7,011 nucleotides of DNA from Bacteroidota bacterium (GTDB lineage Bacteria > Bacteroidota > Bacteroidia > Flavobacteriales_F > PHOS-HE28), in contig JAEZDL010000237.1 of assembly GCA_023418095.1 (NCBI GenBank), positions 1 to 7,011 on the forward strand, read 5' to 3'. Positions 1-6,812 of this stretch are shown one piece after another (positions within the stretch are counted from its first letter, which is position 1; every line of letters begins with the position of its first letter). The notes beneath the pieces were generated by a model that did no database searches, had not been told where the DNA came from, and was given only the letters and a program-made list of their open reading frames with translations. The position numbers and the translations under genes are program-made.

Positions 1-38
1 GCCGCCGATCGATAGCACGCATACCTTTACCGCCCACG

Positions 39-908
39 ATGTTGAGATCCATGACAGGCTTCGGCCGCGCAGAAGGTGTGGTGAAGGAAAGGAAGGTGGT
101 GGCCGAGATCCGATCGCTCAACAGCAAGGGGCTCGATCTGTTGGTGAAGCTGCCCGGGCCTTACAAGGAGAAGGAAGTGGAGATAAGGCAGCTGATCGGC
201 GAAAAGGCCGTGCGCGGCAAGATCGAGGTCTACATCTCACTTGACGGACACCACGCTGCGAAGAAGGCCACGATCGACAAGGAACTGGTGCGCAGTTACC
301 ACAAGGAACTTTCCACACTTGTGAAGGAAGTGGATCCGGCCAGTACCATGGACGTGCTTGCGCACGTGTTGCGTATGCCCGATGTGATGGTGGTGGAGAA
401 TGAAAGCGCCGATGAGCAGGAATGGAACGCTGTGATGGGGCTGGTCGATCGGGCTTTTGTCAATTACGATTCTTTCCGCGCGAGCGAAGGAGAACGGCTT
501 GCTGAGGATCTGCGCATGCGCGTTGATCGGATCGGCGCATTGCTCGGGCAGATCGAGGAACTTGACCTTGGCCGCACCGATCGCACGCGCGACAGGCTGA
601 AAGCGAAGCTCGCTGAATTGGAGGTGAACGTGGATGCCGATCGGTTCGAACAGGAGCTGGTCTACTACCTAGAGAAACTCGACATCAACGAAGAGAAGGT
701 GCGGCTCCGATCGCATTGTACCTATTTCATTGAAACGATGAACGGGGAAGGCCAGCAGGGCCGCAAGCTCAGTTTCATAGGCCAGGAAATGGGCCGCGAG
801 ATAAACACACTTGGATCGAAGGCGAACGACGCATCGATCCAGCGGCTGGTGGTGATGATGAAGGATGAACTTGAAAAAGTGAAGGAGCAGGTGCTCAACG
901 TGCTGTGA
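39..908 (+). CDS. yicC: YicC-family endoribonuclease
   Basis: The 289-residue product matches the usual length and both conserved ends of the YicC family. It opens with MLRSMTGFGRAE, the family's N-terminal signature, which also supports ATG 39 over the internal ATG at 51. An RGKIEV motif lies at residues 59-64. The C-terminal domain (about 205-289, DUF1732 type) contains DINEEKVRLRSH at 215-226 and then GRKLSFIGQEMGREINTLG from 241, running on into SKAND, the strongest family block. Characterised YicC proteins are cytoplasmic endoribonucleases; the E. coli protein affects small-RNA turnover. That function is carried over by family and was not tested here. It is the first gene of a run with gmk and nadD: its TGA (906-908) shares one base with the gmk ATG. 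The 38 bases upstream are too few to identify a promoter. Confidence 0.95.
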   Translation: MLRSMTGFGRAEGVVKERKVVAEIRSLNSKGLDLLVKLPGPYKEKEVEIRQLIGEKAVRGKIEVYISLDGHHAAKKATIDKELVRSYHKELSTLVKEVDPASTMDVLAHVLRMPDVMVVENESADEQEWNAVMGLVDRAFVNYDSFRASEGERLAEDLRMRVDRIGALLGQIEELDLGRTDRTRDRLKAKLAELEVNVDADRFEQELVYYLEKLDINEEKVRLRSHCTYFIETMNGEGQQGRKLSFIGQEMGREINTLGSKANDASIQRLVVMMKDELEKVKEQVLNVL

Positions 909-1474
909 TGAACGATGGCCGCTGCATCATTTTCTCAGCACCCTCCGGGGCCGGCAAGACCACCATCGTACGCAACCTGCTCGGCCGGGATCTGGGCCTG
1001 CGCTTCTCTGTTAGCGCCGCCACCCGCCGGCAACGCGAACATGAAGTGAACGGACGTGACTATCATTTCATGACCGAGGAAGAGTTCAAGGGCTTGATCC
1101 AGAGCGGGGCCTTCGTGGAATGGGAGGAAGTGTATCCCGGCCATTTCTATGGAACGCTGAAGAGCGAGATCCAGCGGATCTGGCAGGAGGGTTCCCACCC
1201 GATCTTCGATGTGGATGTTGTGGGGGGGCTGGATCTGAAGGCCGCCTTCGGCAAAAAGGCGCTTTCCATCTTCGTGGCGCCACCTTCCATGGAGATCCTT
1301 GAGGCGCGGTTGCGCGACCGGGGAACAGAGACCGTGGAGAACCTTGAGCTCCGGCTGCAGAAGGCCGCCCATGAGATCGGTTACGCCGACCTGTTCGATG
1401 TGATCATCCTGAACGACGACCTTGAGCGCGCATGCAGCGAGGCCCATGCCGTGGTGAAAAGCTTCCTGAAGTAG
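908..1474 (+). CDS. gmk: Guanylate kinase
   Basis: This enzyme phosphorylates GMP to GDP with ATP in the cytoplasm, feeding GTP and dGTP synthesis. The product is 188 residues from ATG 908, slightly short for the family but complete. Counting from ATG 908, the P-loop SAPSGAGKT lies at residues 10-18, the GMP-binding S-x-S-x-x-TR segment at 34-40 with NGRDYHF at 48-54, and the YGT site at about 81-83. FDVDVVGG at 100-107 matches the core strand that usually reads LDIDVQG. An RGTE lid motif at 138-141 and a C-terminal LNDDLERA at 168-175 complete the fold. The usual G in TRxPRxGE is replaced by H, a mild variation. GTG at 905, in frame directly before the ATG, is an alternative start; it would give a 4-base overlap with yicC instead of 1 base. 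The gene ends immediately before nadD. Confidence 0.96.
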   Translation: MNDGRCIIFSAPSGAGKTTIVRNLLGRDLGLRFSVSAATRRQREHEVNGRDYHFMTEEEFKGLIQSGAFVEWEEVYPGHFYGTLKSEIQRIWQEGSHPIFDVDVVGGLDLKAAFGKKALSIFVAPPSMEILEARLRDRGTETVENLELRLQKAAHEIGYADLFDVIILNDDLERACSEAHAVVKSFLK

Positions 1475-2062
1475 ATGCATGTAGGCTGCCTGTTCGGAAC
1501 CTTCGATCCGCCGCACAGGGCGCACGTTGCCATAGCGGAGCACATGCTCAACGAGCTTGCGCTTGACAATGTGTGGCTGGTGGTGACCCCATCGAATCCT
1601 TTCAAGGCCGATCGGCGTATCAGCCCCGAAACGCACCGGCTGGCCATGGTGCGCATTGCCCTCATGCGGCATCCCGGTCTCCAGGCGAGCGGCATCGAAC
1701 TGGATCTGCCGAGGCCGAACTATACGGTGGATACGCTGCGATTCATGCGCTCGCGCTGGCCGTTGGACAAGTTCGACCTGATCATCGGTAGCGACAACCT
1801 CGCCACGTTCCATACATGGAAGGATCCCGATGAGATACTTGCGAACCACCGCCTGCTCGTGTACCCCAGGCCCGGCCCGATCGCGAACGGCACCTCACCG
1901 TACCGCGATCATCCTTCCGTGCAGATCGTGGATCAGGCCCCATTGATGGATGTGTCATCGACCGCTATCCGCGAAGCATTGCGCGATTGGCGTCCGGTGA
2001 ACGACCTGGTCGATCCGGCGGTGCTCAGTTACATCAGGCAGCACGGCCTGTATTCACGTTGA
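1475..2062 (+). CDS. nadD: Nicotinate-nucleotide adenylyltransferase
   Basis: NadD transfers AMP from ATP to nicotinate mononucleotide, giving deamido-NAD+ in NAD biosynthesis. The 195-residue product has the nucleotidyltransferase signature GTFDPPHRAH at residues 8-17, equivalent to G-x-F-x-P-x-H-x-x-H. It also has TPSNPFK at 38-44, typical of NadD. LIIGSDNLATFHTWKD at 102-117 resembles the form found in Bacteroidota. SSTAIR at 161-166 matches the ISSTxIR motif that contacts the nucleotide triphosphate. The start ATG follows the gmk TAG with no spacer base, so translational coupling within the yicC-gmk-nadD run is likely. No clear terminator follows the stop codon, so transcription may continue towards the small ORFs and the terminator at 2621-2650. 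Confidence 0.96.
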   Translation: MHVGCLFGTFDPPHRAHVAIAEHMLNELALDNVWLVVTPSNPFKADRRISPETHRLAMVRIALMRHPGLQASGIELDLPRPNYTVDTLRFMRSRWPLDKFDLIIGSDNLATFHTWKDPDEILANHRLLVYPRPGPIANGTSPYRDHPSVQIVDQAPLMDVSSTAIREALRDWRPVNDLVDPAVLSYIRQHGLYSR

Positions 2063-2191
2063 AAATGCTGAGGCCGGGAGGAGAACTTCCACGATCGCAT
2101 ACAGTGATATACGCTCTACATCCTGCGCCCACCGCGGGTTCTGGGGATCTGGCACGTTCATTGGAAATCGGCTTGCAAATCCGAGATCGAA

Positions 2192-2314
2192 ATGATGCAG
2201 CCAATTGACCGATACACGAAGTTGAAGAGGAAGGCGATCGACTTCATGCTGACCGGGAACGTGGAGCAATACATGCGTACACTGCGCCTGATCAGCAGGA
2301 TCGCTGTGCGCTAG
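2192..2314 (+). CDS. Putative small basic protein, 40 aa, unknown function
   Basis: This 40-codon ORF starts with two consecutive ATGs (2192 and 2195) and ends with TAG at 2312-2314. I do not recognise the product. It reads as an ordinary small protein rather than noise: the start is MMQPIDRYTKLKRKAIDF, the middle (residues 19-33) alternates hydrophobic and polar residues as an amphipathic helix would, and the end is Arg-rich. Codons such as AAG, GAC, ATC, CTG and GTG resemble those of the neighbouring genes. It shares orientation with nadD, 129 bp upstream, and with a second small ORF downstream. A GC hairpin begins three bases after its stop. The 129-bp spacer before it shows no gene that I can support. 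A chance ORF cannot be excluded at this length. Confidence 0.45.
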   Translation: MMQPIDRYTKLKRKAIDFMLTGNVEQYMRTLRLISRIAVR

Positions 2315-2316
2315 GA

Positions 2317-2333
2317 TCCGCGCCAGGCGCGGA
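2317..2333 (+). other. GC-rich hairpin after the small ORF
   Basis: TCCGCGC (2317-2323) and GCGCGGA (2327-2333) form a perfect 7-bp stem around a CAG loop, starting three bases after the preceding stop codon. The bases that follow (CTTCTCG) contain only a few T residues, so this is a poor intrinsic terminator. It could be a weak terminator, an mRNA-stabilising 3' structure or an element upstream of the next small ORF. Confidence 0.35.
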
Positions 2334-2393
2334 CTTCTCGAAATAGATCGATACCGATGGATCCTTTTTCGGTGCATGCCCGTAGAAGGCCCC

Positions 2394-2570
2394 ATGACAA
2401 GGAAGGATAAGATAGCCTTCATAAAGAGCAGCAAGCGAAAATCGCACGTGTACAACGACCTGAACAAGTACACGGAACAGCAGCTGAACGATGTGATCAA
2501 GGAGATCGTGCAAGGCCTGATCCGCGAAAGTGAGATCATCGCCAACGCATACATCAACGGGTATCGCTAG
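2394..2570 (+). CDS. Putative small Lys-rich protein, 58 aa, unknown function
   Basis: The ORF encodes 58 residues from ATG 2394; the in-frame ATG at 2376 would add six residues (MPVEGP). I recognise no family. The N-terminus is strongly basic (MTRKDKIAFIKSSKRKSH). It is followed by a long predicted helix from about YNDLNKYTEQQLNDVIKEIV to the end, so a small helical cytoplasmic protein is the simplest reading. Codon use is balanced and like that of the neighbours. A good intrinsic terminator lies about 50 bp after the stop, which suggests a real transcript ends here, perhaps shared with the 40-aa ORF and possibly with nadD. A 167-codon open frame on the opposite strand has no sensible composition and is treated as a shadow. 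No ribosome binding site is evident, which is common in Bacteroidota. Confidence 0.55.
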   Translation: MTRKDKIAFIKSSKRKSHVYNDLNKYTEQQLNDVIKEIVQGLIRESEIIANAYINGYR

Positions 2571-2620
2571 TGAAGATGCAGCGGGTGAACTGCTGAAGGC
2601 AAAGCAACCCAGGTAGCCGG

Positions 2621-2650
2621 GCCTCGCACTTGTGCGGGGCTTTGTTACTT
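2621..2650 (+). terminator. Intrinsic transcription terminator
   Basis: GCCTCGCAC (2621-2629) pairs with GTGCGGGGC (2632-2640) over nine positions, with one G-U pair. The apex can be read as a CTTG tetraloop. The stem is followed directly by TTTGTTACTT, a T-rich tract. Its position fits the end of transcripts carrying the small ORFs and possibly the whole yicC-gmk-nadD run. It separates them from the membrane-protein gene downstream. Confidence 0.8.
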
Positions 2651-2736
2651 ATGGCCAAGGTGATCCACCAGGCCCGGTTAAAAACCCCTTCGGCCATCGT
2701 GCCGGACCGATCCAGCGGTCCTTTACGTTCGTTCGC

Positions 2737-3225
2737 ATGAGAACACGCATGTTCCTTCCTGGATTCGTGGCCGGTGTGGCCGGTTTCCTTTTCGGGTGGG
2801 TCATCCTTGGCGATATCGCATCGGAATTCGCCAGTGGTCCGGAACAGGAGCGTGCGGGTTTCCCTGCAGCGATGCGTAACCTGATCGGGCTGCTCATGGC
2901 CGTTCTCATCTTCGGAACGCTCGTTGCACGCGCAGGTGCCCGCCTACGCATCCTTTCCTTCATGAAAGGTTTCACCTCGAGCCTGTTCATCGGCTTCCTG
3001 ATCTATTCCAGCGTTGAGTTGATCTTTCCGGTCATGAGCGTGGAAAGTCTCTCAGGCTCTTTCATTCTGGAAGTCCTGTTGAAGTCCGCGTTCGCCGGAG
3101 TGATGGGAGCGTTCGCGGCCAATGTGCTTTATCTGCTCCGCGATCCGATCGAAAGGAACATGTTCTGGGGCAGCGCTCAGCGCACCAGCGTGATCGATCC
3201 CGCTACCTCGCGCCGGTCCTGGTAA
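2737..3225 (+). CDS. Four-helix integral membrane protein
   Basis: The product has 162 residues from ATG 2737. The frame is open back to a GTG at 2632, but that codon lies inside the terminator stem and the extra residues look non-coding, so ATG 2737 is preferred; ATG 2749 is also possible. Four hydrophobic segments are visible at about residues 6-25 (Gly-rich, ending FLFGWVILG), 44-65, 78-100 and 112-134, with Arg/Lys-rich joins. The layout resembles small four-helix membrane proteins of Bacteroidota (DUF1761-like) in overall pattern, but I cannot assign a family or function. The last 15 or so residues are polar and are encoded by DNA that also encodes the end of the convergent gene. The gene follows a terminator, so it probably has its own promoter, which I could not identify with confidence. 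Confidence 0.75.
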   Translation: MRTRMFLPGFVAGVAGFLFGWVILGDIASEFASGPEQERAGFPAAMRNLIGLLMAVLIFGTLVARAGARLRILSFMKGFTSSLFIGFLIYSSVELIFPVMSVESLSGSFILEVLLKSAFAGVMGAFAANVLYLLRDPIERNMFWGSAQRTSVIDPATSRRSW

Positions 3226-6077
3226 GGCAACCGGTAGCTCGCCTTGTAGGCGTAGACACCGATCGGTGATTCGGTCCCATTGTAACTGCCATCCCACACT
3301 TGATACGGATCGTTCGACGCGAAGATCAGTTCACCGAACCGATCGAAGATGCGCATGCTGAAATCCTCGGGATCGCATTCACCGCTCCAGGTCCAGCCTT
3401 CATTTATCCCATCACCGTTCGGGGTGAAGGAGGAGGGGATCCACACGGTGCAGGAATCGGAGCAATCCTCGATCCTGATCGTTCGCTCCACATCGATCAC
3501 ACCGCAGGTAAGCGTTGCGCGCAATTGTACGCGGATCTCGCCTTCCGAACTGAAACGTACTTCGGGGTCGATCGCCGATGTGTTGTCGGCAGCTCCGTTG
3601 AAATTCCACTCAGCACCTATGATCGCGCTATCGGCCACGATGTTGAATTGCACCGGATCCTGCAGGCAGCGTGCATTCTCGGTAAGATCGGCCACGCACA
3701 TGCATTCGATCGCGATCACGTTCGCGAGGGCCGTATCGCTGCAGCCGTTCGCATCGCTTGCCACAATGAGGTATTGGCCAGCAAGATCGATCGCGGCTGG
3801 ATCGGGAACAGGTTCACCGTTGAACGAGTAGGTCGCATCCAGCATGCCGGTCGAAAATTCCGTTTGAAGGTCCACGGACTGCCATGGGCAAAGCATGAAG
3901 GTCCGATCGGGGCCAAGGTCCGGGCCGGCGTTCACGGTAAGTTGAACGAATGCGGTATCGGTGCAACCCGATGGATCGCCAGCGATCAACCGGTAGGTTC
4001 CGGCCAGGTGAACTGCTGCGGGATCTGCGACGGGTGCACCGCTCAGGGTCCAGCTGGCCGCAAGGTCCGTGGTAGTATAAAGCGAGGTCAGGTCCGCGAC
4101 CGCGCCATCGCAGATCGAAATTGTTCGATCTGCACCAAGCTCCGGTGAAGGCAGTATATCGATCGAAGCAGTTGCGCTGGCCGAACATCCGGCCGGGTTC
4201 GTAGCCGTAAGAACGTAAGTGCCCGCTTCGCCCACCGATCCCGGATCGGCGACCACATTGCCATTCAAACTCCAGGATGCTGAATTCGATCCCGTGGCGA
4301 ATACGGTGGAGAGATCCAATCCGGCTCCATCGCAGATGGTGATCGAAGTATCAGGCCCCAGCACAGGTGGAGTGACCACTTCCAGATCAACCGAACCCGT
4401 ATCGGAGCAACCCGCGGCATTTGTCACGATCAAGGTGTAGATGCCCGCGTCCGTCACCGCCGATGGATCCGCAACAGGCGCGCCGCCGAATGTCCAGCTT
4501 TCCGTCGTTCCAGTGGTGGTGAAATATCCGGTGATGTCCTCCGCTTCACCTTCACATACCGTTGCGAACATATCGGGTTCCAGCACAGGTGCGGGATCCA
4601 CGGTGATGAATGCGTACGCCGTATCGGCACAGGCAGTGCCGGGGGAAACGATCAATTGGTATGTTCCACCAAGCAGGATGGAAGTGGGATCGTTCACCGG
4701 GATCATCATATAGCTCCACTCGGTGGAAAGGCCGGTAGTACTGAACAATGTGGTGAGATCGAACGTCGCGTTGCTGCAGAAGGTGGCATTCTGGTCGGGA
4801 CCAAGGTCGGAGGCCTGATCCACGGTAACTGTTATCTCCGCGAGATCCGAACAACCATCGGCGGATGTCGCCATGAGCGTGTAGGTTCCAGCATCGGTGG
4901 CCGCGATCGGGGCAGGGATCGGTGCGCCACCGAATTGCCATTCCACGGAAAGGCCCGCTGTATTGTAAAGCGTTGTGAGATCGAGGGAAGAACCCGCGCA
5001 GATACCGACGGATTGATCTGCTCCCAGATCGATCGGATCGCTGAAGGTCACGGTCACCGTAGCAGTGTCGGAACAATCGGTTCCAGCGGCATCGGTGACC
5101 TGGTAGACGCCCGGTGTGGTGGCAGCGCTGACCGCTATACCGCTTACTGGCGCACCGTTCAATGTCCACGCCGGTGTGATGGATCCAAAATTGAACAGGG
5201 CGTTCAGGTCGATCGGATCATTTCCACATTGATCGATGACCTGATCCGGGCCGAGCGATATTGATCCAACGGTCAATTCATATTCAGCAAAATACCAGCA
5301 TCCATCCCACTGATCATAGGCATCGATCCAATAAGTGCCAGGTTCGGTCGCCGCGTAGGGATCGGACATGGCCTGGCCGTCCCACGGCGTTACATAGATG
5401 CTGTATCCGGTTCCGAGTGATTCATAATAACCCTGGATGTTCGCACTGCCACCTGCGCAGATCGTCTCCGAACCATAGGGGATGCTTCCCCAACATTGGG
5501 GTGGTGGAGGACTGTTGAAGCCGAAACTGAATCCTCCTGCCGCTGCTCCTCCATCGAACCAGCCGGGTGTCCAGGTGCCGCCGGGGCCGGTTCCGCCATT
5601 TGCACAGGCGGTATCGATCACTGTGATCGTCCAGGTACCATCAGCACTCTCCCAATCGAATACGCTGAAATTTCCACCTTGAGGTGTCCAATTTCCGCTG
5701 AATGGCGCCGACCCGGTCGTGATGGACGGGAAGGATGAAATATCGTAAACGAAATTCGTATTCGTATAATTCTGCCCACCCGCACCATTGAATTCCGAAA
5801 GTGACAATGTGGTGCCGGCAGGCGAAGTAAGGAGGATCTGCAACGTTTGAGGATGATCGCTAGTGATGTTGATCATCAAGGAATACAAAGTGTAACCTCC
5901 CCAATAGCCCGGTGGATGAAGTGCACCCATGCCAGAGACATTCGCTGTGAACGTGCTCGTATCACAAGGTGGAATGGGACCGCTTGTGAAAGGGACCGAT
6001 GTAACCTGTGCATCGGCGCTCAGTATTCGGAAGACGAGCGAACAGATCAATAACAGGCGCATTGCTCGGATCATCAC
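3177..6077 (-). CDS. Secreted T9SS cargo protein with P-like domain, Ig-like repeats and gliding-motility-type C-terminal domain
   Basis: This 966-residue protein is a large cell-surface or secreted product. The signal peptide is about residues 1-24, ending ADAQ; ATG 6062 is an alternative start. Residues 38-157 resemble the P/Homo B domain of proprotein convertases, with LLTSPAGT at 82-89, NYTNTNFVYD at 103-112, GSAPFSG at 122-128 and ADGTWTITVID at 145-155. A Gly/Pro-rich linker (158-195) follows. Then come a degenerate Ig-like unit (about 204-272) and seven clear units from L275 to about 789, each opening with an LGPD-type motif and carrying two Cys and an aromatic core residue. Residues 795-871 look PKD-like. 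Residues 876-966 match the CHU_C/TIGR04131 type-B T9SS sorting domain (SSFTPNGDGIN, RIFDRFGELIF, VWDGSYNG, GVYAYKASY, final TLVR). No protease or other catalytic domain is visible; adhesion or a structural role is inferred. The gene lies 114 bp after the beta-barrel gene with no obvious intrinsic terminator between them. Confidence 0.93.
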   Translation of the reverse strand: MMIRAMRLLLICSLVFRILSADAQVTSVPFTSGPIPPCDTSTFTANVSGMGALHPPGYWGGYTLYSLMINITSDHPQTLQILLTSPAGTTLSLSEFNGAGGQNYTNTNFVYDISSFPSITTGSAPFSGNWTPQGGNFSVFDWESADGTWTITVIDTACANGGTGPGGTWTPGWFDGGAAAGGFSFGFNSPPPPQCWGSIPYGSETICAGGSANIQGYYESLGTGYSIYVTPWDGQAMSDPYAATEPGTYWIDAYDQWDGCWYFAEYELTVGSISLGPDQVIDQCGNDPIDLNALFNFGSITPAWTLNGAPVSGIAVSAATTPGVYQVTDAAGTDCSDTATVTVTFSDPIDLGADQSVGICAGSSLDLTTLYNTAGLSVEWQFGGAPIPAPIAATDAGTYTLMATSADGCSDLAEITVTVDQASDLGPDQNATFCSNATFDLTTLFSTTGLSTEWSYMMIPVNDPTSILLGGTYQLIVSPGTACADTAYAFITVDPAPVLEPDMFATVCEGEAEDITGYFTTTGTTESWTFGGAPVADPSAVTDAGIYTLIVTNAAGCSDTGSVDLEVVTPPVLGPDTSITICDGAGLDLSTVFATGSNSASWSLNGNVVADPGSVGEAGTYVLTATNPAGCSASATASIDILPSPELGADRTISICDGAVADLTSLYTTTDLAASWTLSGAPVADPAAVHLAGTYRLIAGDPSGCTDTAFVQLTVNAGPDLGPDRTFMLCPWQSVDLQTEFSTGMLDATYSFNGEPVPDPAAIDLAGQYLIVASDANGCSDTALANVIAIECMCVADLTENARCLQDPVQFNIVADSAIIGAEWNFNGAADNTSAIDPEVRFSSEGEIRVQLRATLTCGVIDVERTIRIEDCSDSCTVWIPSSFTPNGDGINEGWTWSGECDPEDFSMRIFDRFGELIFASNDPYQVWDGSYNGTESPIGVYAYKASYRLPYQDRREVAGSITLVR
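3712..5255 (-). repeat. Seven tandem Ig-like protein repeats, 222-bp period
   Basis: The LGPD-type motifs (LGPD, LGAD or LEPD) begin at protein residues 275, 351, 425, 499, 573, 647 and 721: one step of 76, then five of exactly 74 residues (222 bp). The first Cys of units 2-7 falls at 360, 434, 508, 582, 656 and 730, and the second at 409, 483, 557, 631, 705 and 779, also exactly 74 apart. The core Trp sits at 380, 454, 528, 602 and 676, with Tyr at 750. Each unit probably forms one disulfide-linked beta-sandwich. The units have clearly diverged at DNA level, so this is an old duplication array and not a recent expansion. Confidence 0.9.
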
Positions 6078-6191
6078 TTTGATCGTGGGCGAAAGCTAGC
6101 CAGCCTTCGTACACAAGACGGATCCATCTTTCCGGGTTGCTTCGAGAGAACGGAACAGATCACGGTCCTCCCTTGTTCTCCTACGAGCGGA

Positions 6192-6812
6192 TCACCAGCC
6201 GATCCCCAGCGCATAACCCACGTTCAGCCACAATTTCGAGAGCACATCGGTATCTAACAGCACCTCATTGCCAAGGTCCACATTACCGCCGATGTTGTAA
6301 CCGATACCCGCATATATATCACCGAAATAGCCATCGAGGTCCGATCGGAAACCCATGCGGATCCCGATCGGGAATGTGGTAGTGCTGGCTGTACGGCTGA
6401 AGGAGTTGTATGAAGTGGTGTACGAGGAATAGTTCGAGGTGGAACCTGCGATCTTGATGGAAATGCTGCGGAAACCGATGGTTGAGGCGATGTAACCCGT
6501 TCCGGAGAAGAAATAATGGGATCGGTATTGAAGCCCCCAGTAATTCACTTGGGTCGCATAATAGGTGTAGAACGCCCCATTGCTTACTTCATCGCCGATC
6601 CCTTCCGGGTTGAAACGGAAACTCTTGATCAGGTCGATCCCGAACGCGGTGCGATCGGTGATGTCGCGATCGAAGCCGAGCAGCAGGTTCGGATCGAATC
6701 TTTTCGATGTTGTTCCGAAGTCGAGCATCGTGAAGCGAATGCCTGACTGGCCGCACACGATGGTGGCAAACAGCAGCAGGGTGGTGAGGATGATCGGGCG
6801 TGCCATGTTCAT
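6192..6812 (-). CDS. Small outer-membrane beta-barrel protein
   Basis: The 206-residue product has an N-terminal signal peptide (about residues 1-22, hydrophobic core IILTTLLLFATIVCG). The Cys at 20 lacks a proper lipobox, so signal peptidase I cleavage is more likely than lipidation. The rest alternates aromatic/aliphatic and polar residues in strand-length blocks, for example YWGLQYRSHYFF from 91, TTFPIGIRMGF from 145 and DIYAGIGYNIGG from 165, and it ends LNVGYALGIGW with a C-terminal aromatic residue. This fits an eight-strand-type barrel of the Bacteroidota; no specific family or ligand is recognisable. A Ser/Thr/Tyr-rich stretch at 121-146 probably forms a surface loop. The start ATG at 6812 overlaps the stop codon of the upstream protease gene (ATGA), which supports this start over ATG 6806 and suggests translational coupling. 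Confidence 0.8.
   Translation of the reverse strand: MNMARPIILTTLLLFATIVCGQSGIRFTMLDFGTTSKRFDPNLLLGFDRDITDRTAFGIDLIKSFRFNPEGIGDEVSNGAFYTYYATQVNYWGLQYRSHYFFSGTGYIASTIGFRSISIKIAGSTSNYSSYTTSYNSFSRTASTTTFPIGIRMGFRSDLDGYFGDIYAGIGYNIGGNVDLGNEVLLDTDVLSKLWLNVGYALGIGW

Noticed and set aside
22..29. TACCTTTA before yicC as a Bacteroidota -7 promoter element (TAnnTTTG)
   Set aside because: One base differs from the consensus, and the region that would hold the -33 TTG is at or beyond the window edge, so it cannot be supported.
935..1849. 304-codon open frame on the minus strand opposite gmk and nadD
   Set aside because: Both plus-strand genes are unmistakable from catalytic motifs. The antisense product is rich in His, Arg and Gln with no recognisable domain, as expected of a shadow frame in GC-rich DNA.
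2054..2557. 167-codon minus-strand frame spanning both small ORFs
   Set aside because: It has irregular composition, no recognisable domain, runs antisense to the terminator-associated small ORFs and extends into the 3' end of nadD. Only its last 35 codons were kept as a weak observation.
2632..2736. GTG at 2632 as the start of the membrane protein
   Set aside because: It lies within the terminator stem and would add 35 residues of non-membrane, Pro/Gly/Arg-rich sequence before a normal N-terminal start at ATG 2737.
3300..4148. 282-codon open frame on the plus strand inside the T9SS gene
   Set aside because: It lies entirely opposite the well-supported repeat and sorting-domain coding sequence, shows no domain, and mirrors the codon bias of the real gene.
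3712..5255. 222-bp periodicity as a CRISPR array or recent DNA repeat
   Set aside because: The period lies in a coding frame and is conserved at protein motif level only. There are no short identical direct repeats separated by unique spacers.
6088..6120. TTG and TAGCTTTC on the minus strand as a promoter for the T9SS gene
   Set aside because: The spacing of about 15 bases is shorter than usual and the -7 box has a mismatch. Read-through from the upstream beta-barrel gene is equally possible.
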